A model generated the notes under the pieces. That model was given only the letters and a program-made list of their open reading frames with translations. It was not told the origin of the DNA and searched no databases. Source: Paenibacillus sp. PK3_47 (lineage in GTDB: Bacteria > Bacillota > Bacilli > Paenibacillales > Paenibacillaceae). Taken from it: a DNA stretch of 64,000 nt. Numbering within the stretch: position 1 is the stretch's first letter; every line of letters begins with the position of its first letter. The position numbers and the translations under genes are program-made. Of the stretch, positions 55,751 through 64,000 are shown piece by piece. The stretch lies in the NCBI RefSeq assembly GCF_023520895.1, contig NZ_CP026029.1:186001-250000 (forward strand), in the 5' to 3' direction.

Positions 55751-56295
55751 GTAAAACCCCATTTACCTACTACCTAGGTAAACGGGGTTTTACGTATTCA
55801 ATCCTGTGTTCAACTTAATCATTTCCTCCAGCAACAATCAATCCATATCCTTGACATGGTGTTTGTTATTCATTTTTCAGCCTTACCCGTGCGCTCCTGT
55901 ACGGAGTATTAATCCATGTCCCGCATATGGGATGAGTTCCCGCGTACTCGATATCACGAAAAACGTTTTCACGGACGCTTTTCCTGCTGTGATAATCGTT
56001 TGCTAGTACGCTTCGCTAACCTTTTTCATTGGAATCACGTTCTTTCTGTGCAAGTTAGGACTTGCTCGAATGTTGTTTTTCCTTTGTTTCAGGTCTGCTT
56101 CAGTTTGGGTTCCCGCATACCCACGGTCTGTGAAAAGATGTTGTCACTTACATCTTCTCCCGCTACAGCCGATTCCGGCATGCTTCGCTAACATAGTACA
56201 TCGGGGGCCTCTCCTTTCCTTCATTCATTTCTAAATTTAGGAATGAGTCGATCACCTTCGGCAACCAGTTGCTTGTATTGGGTTCCTTTGGTGAT
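55751..56295 (-). ncRNA. Candidate structured RNA with two repeated domains
   Basis: No gene explains this interval. On the minus strand a TATAAT (56307-56302) opens it and a perfect 8-base-plus hairpin (GTAAAACCCC ... GGGGTTTTAC, 55751-55793) closes it. Inside, GTTAGCGAAGC occurs twice (56192 and 56020). Each copy is followed 53-56 bases later by TAYGCGGGAACYCA (56106-56124 and 55933-55949). The bases flanking these motifs pair within each domain, GCATGCC with GGGTATGC and GCGTACT with AGTACGC. The stems are thus kept while the sequence differs. Each domain has a further inner stem. I do not recognise the class. Confidence 0.55.
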
Positions 56296-56491
56296 GTCTA
56301 CATTATAGCAAAGGATTATTAAATATTAAAATTCCATAATATTGTATATTCCGCCCATATTCCTGATATTTTACGGGTTCATGAAATCATCCGAACGAGC
56401 CTTTAAATTGCTCAGGATTTTGGACTTTTTTACAATATTCCTCATTAAGCGCTTTCAAATCTCACATTATGGTGTCATTGTTATCGCATTG

Positions 56492-56854
56492 TTAATCCTT
56501 GATCAGCACTATGTATTCGAACAGCAGGATAAAACATGCGGTAAATATACCGCACGCCGTTATGACCGGCAGCAGGGGCGGATAGGTCTCTCTCTGAAGA
56601 TGTGAGCACATCGCTACTATCCACAGCACAGCAAAGGACAAAGGAACCGTCCCCGATATACTCCCTCTTGCTGTACGCCTGCCACGGTAGATAAAGACAG
56701 CAATTTCCACCAGTGAATAAGTAATAAATACAGTGAGCTCCAGTATGGTAATCGTATCTGCCATGTCCTGTGACATCAGGTGCATCAACGCATACTGCAG
56801 TGCCAAAACCATCAATACCGAGTTGTTAAACGAAAGTCTTTTTAAAAATAGCAC
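56492..56854 (-). CDS. Small membrane protein of unknown function
   Basis: About 120 residues with four membrane helices (SFNNSVLMVLALQYALM, ILELTVFITYSLVEIAVFIY, SFAVLWIVAMCSHL, ACGIFTACFILLFEYIVL). No family is recognised. The GTG at 56854 has AAGGGAG eight bases before it; the frame opens at 56863. It ends about 185 bases before the promoter of the structured-RNA candidate on the same strand. Confidence 0.6.
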   Translation of the reverse strand: MLFLKRLSFNNSVLMVLALQYALMHLMSQDMADTITILELTVFITYSLVEIAVFIYRGRRTARGSISGTVPLSFAVLWIVAMCSHLQRETYPPLLPVITACGIFTACFILLFEYIVLIKD

Positions 56855-57128
56855 AAGCTCCACTCCCTTGATTTGGGTGTTCGGGCTGCTGCCTGTATGT
56901 CCATAGTCTCCGGCGAGTCAGGCCGAATATAAATGTTTACGCTTTCATTATAGAGATAAAATTTTTGTTTTACTGTGGAGAACCTATGACATTTTACATG
57001 AAGGGTCAGGTTTATCCTTAAAATTTCTGCCATTTGTCCAAGATCAGTCTATTGCTGTATGCTGGAGGGTAAGAATGAAATCTAATCGCTGACAATCATT
57101 ATATTCTGCTTCTGAGAGGTTAATGCTT

Positions 57129-58079
57129 ATGAATCTTACATCTTTAACAGCAAGTCTCGCACCGCTTCATCTGCGAAGCTGTCTGATCAGCCGGCAGGGC
57201 CGGCTGGTCTATGAACACTACAGAAATGAACATACGCCGGATGAACTGGCCAAAATCAATTCGTGCACCAAAAGCGTCCTGTCCTCCCTCATCTGTATCG
57301 CCATGGATCAGGGTGTGCTTCCCGGACCGGACACCTGTATCACTGAATTTTTTCCGCAGCTGCGTAATGATCCGGATCCCCGTAAGTCTGAAATTACGCT
57401 GCACCATCTGCTGACGCTGACAGCAGGCTTTAACTGGACAGAGTTCGGCGGGCAGAAGTCTTTTCCCCGGATGACCCGGACGGAGAACTGGATACAGTTT
57501 GTGCTGGAACAGCCTTTGTCCGAGCCTCCCGGAACACGTATGGAATACAACTCCGGCGCCTCCCAGCTTCTGTCTGCTATTCTGGTCCAGGCCTCCGGGA
57601 TACGTACTGCAAGGTTCGCTGAGCAATATTTGTTCGGACCGCTTGGCATTCAGGAATATGAGTGGGAAGCTGATCCCAGGGGAATTCATACAGGCGGGTT
57701 CGGGCTCAAGCTGCGTCCGGCTGACCTGATGAAGCTGGGACAGCTATATTTGCAGCAGGGGGAATGGAACGGACATCAGCTGATCTCCCGGGAATTAGTC
57801 AAAGCTTCAACGGAAACCGCCATTCAGGTGGAAGCGCCCCGCCGCGGCGGATATGCCTGGCACTGGTGGACTGACACTTTCCAGGAGTCTGGAGATAAAT
57901 CGCCTGCTCCGGTTCTGGAGTATTTTAATGCACGGGGCTATGGCGGGCAATTTGTATATGTGCTGCCTGCACTGGAGACGGTTGTGGTCCTCACCCAGGA
58001 CAAGTTTGGCAAAAGCAAACCTTCTACGGATGTCTTCCGGGAGCATATTGCACCTGTGCTGGCAGGACAAGTGCGGTAG
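57129..58079 (+). CDS. Beta-lactamase-family serine hydrolase
   Basis: About 316 residues of the class C beta-lactamase/EstB fold: nucleophile motif SCTK in INSCTKSVLSSLI, then tyrosine in RMEYNSGASQLLS and GGFGLKLRPADLMKLGQL. No signal peptide, so probably an intracellular esterase or peptidase rather than a resistance enzyme. Of the two ATG codons, 57129 has the better spacing (nine bases) to GAGAGG. Confidence 0.87.
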   Translation: MNLTSLTASLAPLHLRSCLISRQGRLVYEHYRNEHTPDELAKINSCTKSVLSSLICIAMDQGVLPGPDTCITEFFPQLRNDPDPRKSEITLHHLLTLTAGFNWTEFGGQKSFPRMTRTENWIQFVLEQPLSEPPGTRMEYNSGASQLLSAILVQASGIRTARFAEQYLFGPLGIQEYEWEADPRGIHTGGFGLKLRPADLMKLGQLYLQQGEWNGHQLISRELVKASTETAIQVEAPRRGGYAWHWWTDTFQESGDKSPAPVLEYFNARGYGGQFVYVLPALETVVVLTQDKFGKSKPSTDVFREHIAPVLAGQVR

Positions 58080-58323
58080 CCTCACCTGCAGCCGGGCTTT
58101 AAATGTATTTCATACAGCTAAAACGGTCTATTGAGGAGCCGAAAAAGATATAGCTGCATTCTCTACATCTAAAAAACGCTATTCTGCTTTAAATCAGGCT
58201 TTATGCCAATTTTAGCTGCACAGAGTACACTTAAACCTCCAATTCCTGTTTTTTCCGGCTTTTTAATTGCAGTAAATACACTTAATCGTCAGGTACCTCC
58301 CAGTTATGACTACCTTGACAGAC
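58080..58323. other. Intergenic region with short repeated TAGCTGCA...TACACTTAA words
   Basis: AGCTGCACAGAGTACACTTAA, ATTGCAGTAAATACACTTAA and ATAGCTGCATTCTCTACATCTAA lie about 60 bases apart. They look like scattered members of a short interspersed repeat. No gene is seen. Confidence 0.35.
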
Positions 58324-58363
58324 AAACAGCCCCGTCCTTGCAGTTAAGGGACGAGGCTGTTTA
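58324..58363. terminator. Terminator between convergent genes
   Basis: AAACAGCCCCGTCC pairs with GGACGAGGCTGTTT around an 11-base loop, A run on one side and T run on the other. It serves the serine hydrolase and the L-galactose operon. Confidence 0.8.
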
Positions 58364-58402
58364 GTTATGCGCCAGTTTACGTATCCCGGCCATGCTTGAT
58401 TG

Positions 58403-59422
58403 TCAGTCAATCTCAACCACTGCCTTGATCACCTTGGACTCCGGCTTCAGCCAGCTGTCGAACTGACTGATCATATCCCCGAAGGCTGCACGGTGCGTAA
58501 TATAGCGTTCGATATCGATATAGCCTGCAGAGATCGCCTGCAGCACAAAGTCAAAATCTTCACGGGTAGCGTTGCGGCTGCCCATCAGTGTCATCTCGCG
58601 GCTGTGAAATTGCGGATCATGAAACGTGATGTCACTTTTCACCAGTCCGACGTAGACCAGCGTACCTCCATGACCGACCAGATCGAACGCGCCTGTCATC
58701 GAGGCCGCATTGCCGGTGGCATCGATGACGATACCTGCGGATTCGCCCCCGGTAATAACAGCCAGCTGCTCTTTAGGCTGCTGCAGTGCATGTAAGGTAT
58801 GCTCCACCCGGGCCCAGGTGCGGCAGAAGGTCAGCCGTTCCTCATTGACATCCATCGCGATTACCTTTGCACCGGCATATCTGGCCAGCGCCATCACACC
58901 GAGTCCGATCGGACCGGCTCCAATCACCAGCACTGTACCGCCTGCAGTAAGCCCGGAGCGCCGGATGGCATGCGCACCGATGGCCAGCGGCTCCAGCATT
59001 GCAGACTGGTCCAGTGTCAGTCCGTCAGTTTTGATCAAATGACCCACGGGAACAGATACGGTTTCCCGCATCCCCCCGTCGATGTGAACGCCGAACACCT
59101 TCATGTTCCTGCAGCAGTTCGTCTTCCCGCTGATGCAGGCTGAACACTGTCCGCAGTGCATATACGGCACAATGCTGACCTGATCTCCCTGACGGAGTCC
59201 GGCCTCATTGTCCCCAACCGCTTCAATGACACCGGCCAGCTCGTGACCGAGCACGCGCGGATAGCTGAAGAATGGCTGATTGCCTTGATAGGCATGCAGG
59301 TCTGTGCCGCAAATGCCGATCCGGCGGATTCGTACAAGCGCCGCTCCGGCCTCAAGTACAGGCTCCTCTAAATCCTCACGCCAGGCCAGCTTCCCGGCTT
59401 CCTCGCAGACAATGGCTCTCAT
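58403..59422 (-). CDS. Zinc-dependent dehydrogenase, probably L-galactonate 5-dehydrogenase
   Basis: 339 residues of the MDR family: catalytic zinc ligands in GICGTD and GHELAG, four structural zinc cysteines in CGQCSACISGKTNCC, and the Rossmann motif GAGPIGLGVMALARYAG with NAD-type D in VIAMDVN. The operon partners (aldo-keto reductase, lactonase, tagaturonate reductase) make oxidation of L-galactonate to D-tagaturonate the most fitting reaction. This is inference from context. Its start overlaps the stop of the aldo-keto reductase by four bases. Confidence 0.82.
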   Translation of the reverse strand: MRAIVCEEAGKLAWREDLEEPVLEAGAALVRIRRIGICGTDLHAYQGNQPFFSYPRVLGHELAGVIEAVGDNEAGLRQGDQVSIVPYMHCGQCSACISGKTNCCRNMKVFGVHIDGGMRETVSVPVGHLIKTDGLTLDQSAMLEPLAIGAHAIRRSGLTAGGTVLVIGAGPIGLGVMALARYAGAKVIAMDVNEERLTFCRTWARVEHTLHALQQPKEQLAVITGGESAGIVIDATGNAASMTGAFDLVGHGGTLVYVGLVKSDITFHDPQFHSREMTLMGSRNATREDFDFVLQAISAGYIDIERYITHRAAFGDMISQFDSWLKPESKVIKAVVEID

Positions 59423-60387
59423 CCGTTCAGGCCGCTCCCTTCGCGCTGTATCTGACGCTCATTGTACTCCGGACGTCCGCTTACCCAGGATTGGTTATGA
59501 ACCGGCTCCAGAATCTCCAGCACCTCCCGGAGCAGCTCCCCGTCCAGGGGCTCACTGGTCCAGGCGGCATTTTTGGCAATGTTATCAGGATTCGCTGTGC
59601 TGACCAGCGTTGTTGGAATCCCTTCATGCGCTGTGGAATACTGTACGGCCAGCTTGGCAATATCGCTCCCTCTGGAGGCACAGTGCTCGGCCGCCTGTCT
59701 GCACGCCGCCTTCAGTCTGCTGCCCGCAGGATGCCAGTCCGCCGTTTCGCGGGTGCTGAGCAGGCCCATGGATAAAGGCGAGGCGTTCACGAGGCCGGTT
59801 CCTTGTTGCTGCAGCAGAGGCAGTAAATCCAGCAATGAAGTATCATTAAGCGAATAATGGCAGTAGGAGAGAATGGCATCGACTTTAATTTGCGGCAGCA
59901 GGGTTTCGAACAGCTGCAGAGGCAGGCCGCTGATTCCGCTGAAGCGGATTTTGCCCTGTTCCTGTAGCGCATGCATTGCCGGAACTGCATCTTCCACGAT
60001 AATGGCTGCCGGTACGAATTCAATATCATGTAAAAATAAGATATCAAGATAGTCCGTATGCAGCCGGTTCAGGCTTTCTTCCACACTGCTGATGATGCGT
60101 TTGGCAGAGAAATCGAAGGTATTCTCCCCGTAGCGGCCGGCTTTGGATGACAGCAGAAACTTGTCGCGCGGCAGCTGCTTCACAGCTTGGCCCAGCACGG
60201 TCTCCGCTTTGGTCAGACCATAATAAGGGGAGACGTCGATGTAGTTAATGCCTGCGTCGACGGCTGCATGTACAGTCCGGATGCTCTCCTGGTCATCCGT
60301 TTCACGGAACACAGAGCCGAGGGAAGAGGCCCCGAAGCTTAGTACAGATACATCAAGTCCTGTGCTGCCTAATTTGCGGTATTTCAT
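59419..60387 (-). CDS. Aldo/keto reductase, probable L-galactose (or L-fucose) dehydrogenase
   Basis: 322 residues from ATG at 60387. AKR signature: MKYRKLGSTGLDVSVLSFGA, catalytic Asp/Tyr in NYIDVSPYYG, Lys in LLSSKAGRY and His in DILFLHDIEF. It resembles plant-type and bacterial L-galactose and L-fucose dehydrogenases, which oxidise the free sugar to the lactone with NAD(P). It overlaps the next gene by four bases. L-fucose is an alternative substrate, but the tagaturonate reductase in the operon favours L-galactose. Confidence 0.82.
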   Translation of the reverse strand: MKYRKLGSTGLDVSVLSFGASSLGSVFRETDDQESIRTVHAAVDAGINYIDVSPYYGLTKAETVLGQAVKQLPRDKFLLSSKAGRYGENTFDFSAKRIISSVEESLNRLHTDYLDILFLHDIEFVPAAIIVEDAVPAMHALQEQGKIRFSGISGLPLQLFETLLPQIKVDAILSYCHYSLNDTSLLDLLPLLQQQGTGLVNASPLSMGLLSTRETADWHPAGSRLKAACRQAAEHCASRGSDIAKLAVQYSTAHEGIPTTLVSTANPDNIAKNAAWTSEPLDGELLREVLEILEPVHNQSWVSGRPEYNERQIQREGSGLNG

Positions 60388-60406
60388 TTTCAAAACCACC
60401 CCGTTC

Positions 60407-61909
60407 TTAAATAGTGTAGTGCTGCGTCTCCCGCTCCCAGCGGTTTAGCCAGACGGTCACCCCTCCCGCAAGCCCGTTCCAGCCAGCGAGTGATTCCCCC
60501 CACAGCATCTCTTCCGCCAACAGCTTGCTGACGATCTGTTCTGCGGATTCCCCGGCGGCGGTTCCCGCTGTCCATATCCCGGCAACGATGCCCAATAACT
60601 CCGGATTATCCTTTACTGTATAACTCTCCCCCGAGAGCTTGTTCCCGGTAAAAGAACCGTTATCCGCCTGCTTAATGCGGTAATAGCGCAGCAGTCCCGC
60701 CAAAGCGAGAACCATCAGCTCCGGCGCCGGCTTGCCCTGCCCGCAGTAATAGGCCAGGGTAGGCAGCAGCCGGACACGGAATTTGCTCAGGGAATTCATT
60801 GCAATATCTTCAAGCCGGTGGCGGATATACGGATTCATGAATCTTTCGAACACATCATCAGCATAAGCGGATAATTCATCCTCTGAATAAGGCAGCGCAG
60901 GCAGAATCTCATCCACTACGGCCTGACGGACCTGCGTTCCAAGCGCCGGATGTTCCAGCAGCTCCCGGACATGGCTGATCCCGTGTATAATTCCGAGCGG
61001 TGCCATCCACGTATGTGCTCCATTGAGAATTCTTACTTTGCGTTCCTGGAACGGCTTCAAATGATCTGTAAAGTGCACATTCAGGCCGGCCTTGCGGAAA
61101 GGCAGGAGCTCTTCCAGCTCAGGCCCTCCTTCAATCGCCCACAGATGATAAGGCTCTGCCGTACAGAGCATGTTGTCCCTGACTCCCCATTCCTCAAACC
61201 AGGCCTCTGCTTCTTCCTGATCCGGATAACCTGTCACGATCCGGTCTACCAGGCTATTTAAAAACCGGTTATGCCCCTTCACCCAATCCCTGAATTCCAG
61301 CGGCAAGTCCCAGTCTTCGGCGTACTTCAGCACATTCTCCCGCAGTACATCGCCGTTGCGCTCCAGCAGCTCACAGGGAAGGAAGACCAGACCGCTGTCA
61401 GCAGTTCCTCCGAAAGCCTGGTAGCGCAAAAACAGCAGATATGCTATTTTCCCCGGATAAGAGAGAATTGGACCGTCTCCAAGCGCCTCCGGCTGGTAAG
61501 CCAGACCGGCCTCCGTAGTATTGGACACCACTACAGCCAGCTCCGGACTGACAGCAAGCGCAGTTAACCACTCCCACTCAGCATATGGATCAAAAATCCC
61601 GGAGAATACCGAAATGATTTCTTTTGTGCTGACAGGTACCCCCTTTTCCATTCCGCGGATTATTAGTGTATACAGACCGTCCTGTGCTGCCAGCTGTCTT
61701 ATATGTCCGCTTCCCGAGGGCCGGGGCTGTACCACAGCAATACTTCCTGCAAAAAGCCCCTGCTTGCGGCATTCACTGATCATCCAGTCAAAGAAACCGC
61801 GCAGAAAATTGCCTTCCCCGATTTGCAGCACCGTGACCGGCGCTTTCTGTAATTCCTCATAGCGGCGTTTGGCATCATCATTCAAAAAAGAGCTGTTCAG
61901 CAGATTCAT
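60407..61909 (-). CDS. uxaB: Tagaturonate reductase (altronate oxidoreductase) of the mannitol dehydrogenase family
   Basis: 500 residues from ATG at 61909. The Rossmann start VLQIGEGNFLRGFFDWM, the segment VVVSNTTEAGLAYQ and the catalytic region VRILNGAHTWMAPLG are typical of UxaB. It reduces D-tagaturonate to D-altronate with NADH, linking to the 2-keto-3-deoxygluconate route. The rest of that route (dehydratase, kinase) is not in the window. The start overlaps the stop of the amidohydrolase by four bases and has AAGGAGTT ten bases before it. Confidence 0.85.
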   Translation of the reverse strand: MNLLNSSFLNDDAKRRYEELQKAPVTVLQIGEGNFLRGFFDWMISECRKQGLFAGSIAVVQPRPSGSGHIRQLAAQDGLYTLIIRGMEKGVPVSTKEIISVFSGIFDPYAEWEWLTALAVSPELAVVVSNTTEAGLAYQPEALGDGPILSYPGKIAYLLFLRYQAFGGTADSGLVFLPCELLERNGDVLRENVLKYAEDWDLPLEFRDWVKGHNRFLNSLVDRIVTGYPDQEEAEAWFEEWGVRDNMLCTAEPYHLWAIEGGPELEELLPFRKAGLNVHFTDHLKPFQERKVRILNGAHTWMAPLGIIHGISHVRELLEHPALGTQVRQAVVDEILPALPYSEDELSAYADDVFERFMNPYIRHRLEDIAMNSLSKFRVRLLPTLAYYCGQGKPAPELMVLALAGLLRYYRIKQADNGSFTGNKLSGESYTVKDNPELLGIVAGIWTAGTAAGESAEQIVSKLLAEEMLWGESLAGWNGLAGGVTVWLNRWERETQHYTI

Positions 61910-62736
61910 AGTTTGTAGAACTCCTTTGCGTTGCCGCCAAATAATTGTCCGCGCTCCTGTTCGCCCCAAGTACCGGGAAGTGAATCCCGGAGGATTTCGG
62001 TCACTTCATTATATTCAGCTGCAAGCAGGCATACCGGCCAGTCGCTGCCGAACATCACTCTTTCAGGCCCGAATGCATCCATTGCCGCCCGGATATAGGG
62101 GATGAACTCTTCTTTGTTCCACCCGGTGTGATCCGCTTCTGTAACCATTCCGGATATTTTGCAATAGATTCCGGGATATTGCGCGAACTTCTTCAGATAT
62201 GTTTTCCATGGCTCAAGACCTTTGTCCTTAATGGGGGGCTTGCCCAAGTGATCGATAACACCCCGAAGATTCGGAACTCTCCGCACCAGCTCCAGCACGG
62301 TCTCCATTTGTCCGGCCACGAGCAGCAAATCTACAGGCACATCTTCAGCCGCATATCCGCGGAGTGCCTCAACAAACGCCGGCTCCAGAATGACAGAGGC
62401 ATCCGGCATATCCTGAATCATAATCCGGAACCCCTTGAACTTGGGACTGCGCCGGAACTCGTCATAGTACTTCCGGTGTTCCGGGCCGGACAGATCCAGC
62501 CACCCCACAACGCCAAGAACAGATGATGATTGTTCGGCAAGGGAAAGAATGAAACGGGTCTCCTCGATTGTCGGAGCGGCCTGCACAAGGATGCTTCCAT
62601 CCAGCCCCTGCCTGTTCAGCAGCGGCTCAAGATCCGGCGGCAAATAATCACGGTATAATACCGGCAGCTCCGGTGTGATCCAGCCATAGTCTTTGCGGTC
62701 CATTTTCCAGTAATGCTGATGAGCGTCAATACGCAT
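61906..62736 (-). CDS. Amidohydrolase, sugar lactonase type (COG3618)
   Basis: 276 residues from ATG at 62736 (behind AAGGGGTG; the longer frame to 62826 adds an implausible leader). Metal ligands: MRIDAHQHYW, histidine in RGVIDHLGKP and MFGSDWPVC aspartate. This family includes L-fuconolactonase and L-galactonolactonase. As first gene of the operon it would open the lactone made by the aldo-keto reductase. A 114-base divergent promoter region separates it from the AraC regulator. Confidence 0.85.
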   Translation of the reverse strand: MRIDAHQHYWKMDRKDYGWITPELPVLYRDYLPPDLEPLLNRQGLDGSILVQAAPTIEETRFILSLAEQSSSVLGVVGWLDLSGPEHRKYYDEFRRSPKFKGFRIMIQDMPDASVILEPAFVEALRGYAAEDVPVDLLLVAGQMETVLELVRRVPNLRGVIDHLGKPPIKDKGLEPWKTYLKKFAQYPGIYCKISGMVTEADHTGWNKEEFIPYIRAAMDAFGPERVMFGSDWPVCLLAAEYNEVTEILRDSLPGTWGEQERGQLFGGNAKEFYKL

Positions 62737-62850
62737 CCGGCTGCACACCCCTTGCGATTCATAGTAAATAATCATGAAAACTTGCTTTTTTATAACTTTT
62801 TTTGATATCTTGAGCCTATAATCCAATTCACTTTAAAAGGAACGATACCA
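62737..62850. promoter_or_regulatory. Divergent promoter region of the L-galactose operon and its regulator
   Basis: 114 AT-rich bases between the two starts, with AAAAGGA before the regulator's GTG. It should contain the AraC-type sites; I could not define a repeat with certainty. Confidence 0.45.
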
Positions 62851-63726
62851 GTGAAGCCCATCCGCAAACCCTTTTTCGGCGATCCCCTGTTCCCCTTTGA
62901 ACTCGGTTACAAAAATGTAAAAAAACAGATTAATGAGCTCCCTGACCATCTGCATGACCAGTATGAGCTTGTGTACATACATCAGGGAAAAGGCGTTTTT
63001 TTTATCGATAATACATGGTATGAGAAAAAACAGGGCGATCTTTTTATTATTCCGGGCAATACCATCCATCACTCCCTGCCCCATAACGAGGACCCCATTG
63101 TGTCTTCAGCGTTGTTCTTTGCCCCTACCCTGCTCGCTATGGAGCGAATCGACGATTCCTACCACAGCCTGCTGTGCTTTGATTTTGCCCGTAAAAAAAG
63201 AATGTACCGGATCGAGCAGCCTGCAGCTCTTGTATCTGTTACCGAAACGGCGCTGGGACAAATCCACCAGGAGCTGGCTGACCGCAAGCCGGGTTACCAT
63301 GAGGCAGTCAAGCTGATTACCTGCCAGCTGCTGCTGCAGATTAACCGGTATATCCAGTCGGTAAGCGGGCATCGTCCGGCGGGAGAACCCCGTGTCGGAC
63401 CCTCCTGGATAAAGGAGGTACTGCACGATATCGATGAGCATCCTGAACGGGAAGCCTCCCTCGCCCGGCTTGCAGAAAGGGCAAATGTGTCGGCGCCGCA
63501 TTTCTCACGTGTGTTCAAACAGCTGACCACCATGAATGTCACCCAGTACGTCAATGCCAAACGGGTTATCCGTGCCAAGGAACTGTTAAGCCGCACGGAC
63601 AACAATATCCATGACATTTCCGAGCAGTGCGGATACGAGACGCCGACCCATTTTTACCGGATATTCAAAGCCTTCACGGGCATGACTCCCAACAAATACA
63701 GACAGAATCAATCCGGAATGTATTGA
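62851..63726 (+). CDS. AraC-family regulator of the adjacent sugar operon
   Basis: 291 residues: cupin sensor (LHDQYELVYIHQGKGVFFID, then GDLFIIPGNTIHHSLP) and a C-terminal double HTH (ASLARLAERANVSAPHFSRV, then GYETPTHFYRIFKAFTGMTP). It starts with GTG at 62851. Being divergent from the lactonase gene, it most likely activates the operon in the presence of its sugar. It is convergent with the glycosidase gene, with a gap of only four bases between the stops. Confidence 0.88.
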   Translation: MKPIRKPFFGDPLFPFELGYKNVKKQINELPDHLHDQYELVYIHQGKGVFFIDNTWYEKKQGDLFIIPGNTIHHSLPHNEDPIVSSALFFAPTLLAMERIDDSYHSLLCFDFARKKRMYRIEQPAALVSVTETALGQIHQELADRKPGYHEAVKLITCQLLLQINRYIQSVSGHRPAGEPRVGPSWIKEVLHDIDEHPEREASLARLAERANVSAPHFSRVFKQLTTMNVTQYVNAKRVIRAKELLSRTDNNIHDISEQCGYETPTHFYRIFKAFTGMTPNKYRQNQSGMY

Positions 63727-63730
63727 GCGG

Positions 63731-64000
63731 TCAGACAGCAGTGATTGTATAGCGCTTGCCTTCTTCCGCTGTGAATTCTAAAGTGCCGTCTCCTACGGCT
63801 GCATACTCCACTGCTCTGCCGTCACCGGAAATCCTGATGCCCTGAACAGCAGCCAGTCTGCAAATCTGTGTGCGCGACGGTGTAATCACAGCCTGTGTCA
63901 AGGTCCCGCTGCTCCAGTCGATATCGACTTCATAGCCCCCTCTGGCCCGCAGTCCCTTCACAAATCCTTCAGGCCAGGCATCCGGCAGTGCCGGCAGCAG
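63731..64000 (-). CDS. Glycoside hydrolase family 95, C-terminus only
   Basis: The visible 89 residues begin [20 protein letters not shown] and continue GGYEVDIDW, the very characteristic end of GH95 enzymes, followed by a small beta-sandwich. GH95 contains alpha-L-fucosidases and alpha-L-galactosidases. Next to the L-galactose operon, release of L-galactose (or L-fucose) from a polysaccharide is the natural role. The N-terminal part lies outside the window. Confidence 0.82.
   Translation of the reverse strand: MLPALPDAWPEGFVKGLRARGGYEVDIDWSSGTLTQAVITPSRTQICRLAAVQGIRISGDGRAVEYAAVGDGTLEFTAEEGKRYTITAV

Noticed and set aside
55916..56191. Plus-strand frame in the structured-RNA interval
   Set aside because: No start signal and no protein-like features; the interval shows paired RNA motifs on the minus strand instead.
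1..64000. tRNA, rRNA or riboswitch genes of known classes
   Set aside because: Scanning by eye revealed no cloverleaf with a TTCGANNC arm and no familiar riboswitch core; a covariance-model search would be needed to be certain.

Overview
The window looks like a chromosomal segment of a low-to-mid GC Gram-positive soil bacterium, most likely Paenibacillus or a close relative. This is an inference. It rests on strong AGGAGG-type ribosome sites with frequent TTG and GTG starts, a BceRS-type two-component pair, YdcZ and EamA transporters, AraC-regulated sugar operons and a large WapA-like RHS locus. No rRNA, tRNA or CRISPR array was seen. The flanks (about 1-6 kb and 43-64 kb) look markedly richer in GC than the centre (about 6-42 kb), which suggests the centre was acquired horizontally.

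Left flank, 1-6.1 kb: the start of a BceS-like kinase and its response regulator; a frameshifted phospholipase-D-like gene; a hypothetical gene with a probable frameshift; an AraC regulator coupled to an EamA permease; and an HSL-type esterase.

Centre, 6.2-42.5 kb, all on the minus strand: a toxin island of the RHS/YD-repeat polymorphic type. Two transcription units each begin with a conserved leader and end in an RHS toxin plus immunity gene. Unit A runs from about 39.0 to 24.5 kb. It encodes jelly-roll (CBM-like), F5/8C-like, FEKG-repeat (broken), ricin-B and GBS-Bsp-like module proteins, then an RHS toxin with an Ntox28-like tip (interrupted by one TAA) and a CdiI-like immunity protein. 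Unit B runs from about 23.2 to 11.6 kb. It encodes a GBS-Bsp-like protein (broken), a jelly-roll protein, a PA14 protein, then an intact 1974-residue RHS-Hint toxin and its immunity protein. Downstream lies an orphan Hint/ParB-like toxin tip with its own immunity gene, separated from unit B by a mobile insert (IS110-type transposase, serine recombinase, Cro/CI regulator, HTH protein). A decayed third unit lies at 39.1-42.5 kb. The most striking feature is that every small secreted module protein carries exactly one RHS-type YD pair, at its N-terminus, C-terminus or inserted into a module. I infer that this pair is a docking tag joining interchangeable surface-binding modules to the RHS shell. 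I do not recognise this as a described system.

Right flank, 43-64 kb: a DinB-like protein; an ArsR-type regulator with a heterodimeric ABC exporter; fifteen copies of a 52-bp hairpin-forming tandem repeat; EamA and YdcZ transporters, the latter with an ArsR regulator and two matching operator palindromes; lipoproteins and a GNAT acetyltransferase. A roughly 545-base intergenic transcript candidate follows (promoter to terminator) with two repeated, covarying RNA domains. The window ends in an operon whose enzymes fit L-galactose breakdown (aldo-keto reductase, lactonase, zinc dehydrogenase, tagaturonate reductase) with an AraC regulator and the C-terminus of a GH95 glycosidase.

Several frameshifts fall in short homopolymer runs. 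They could be real mutations or assembly errors; only the reads can tell.
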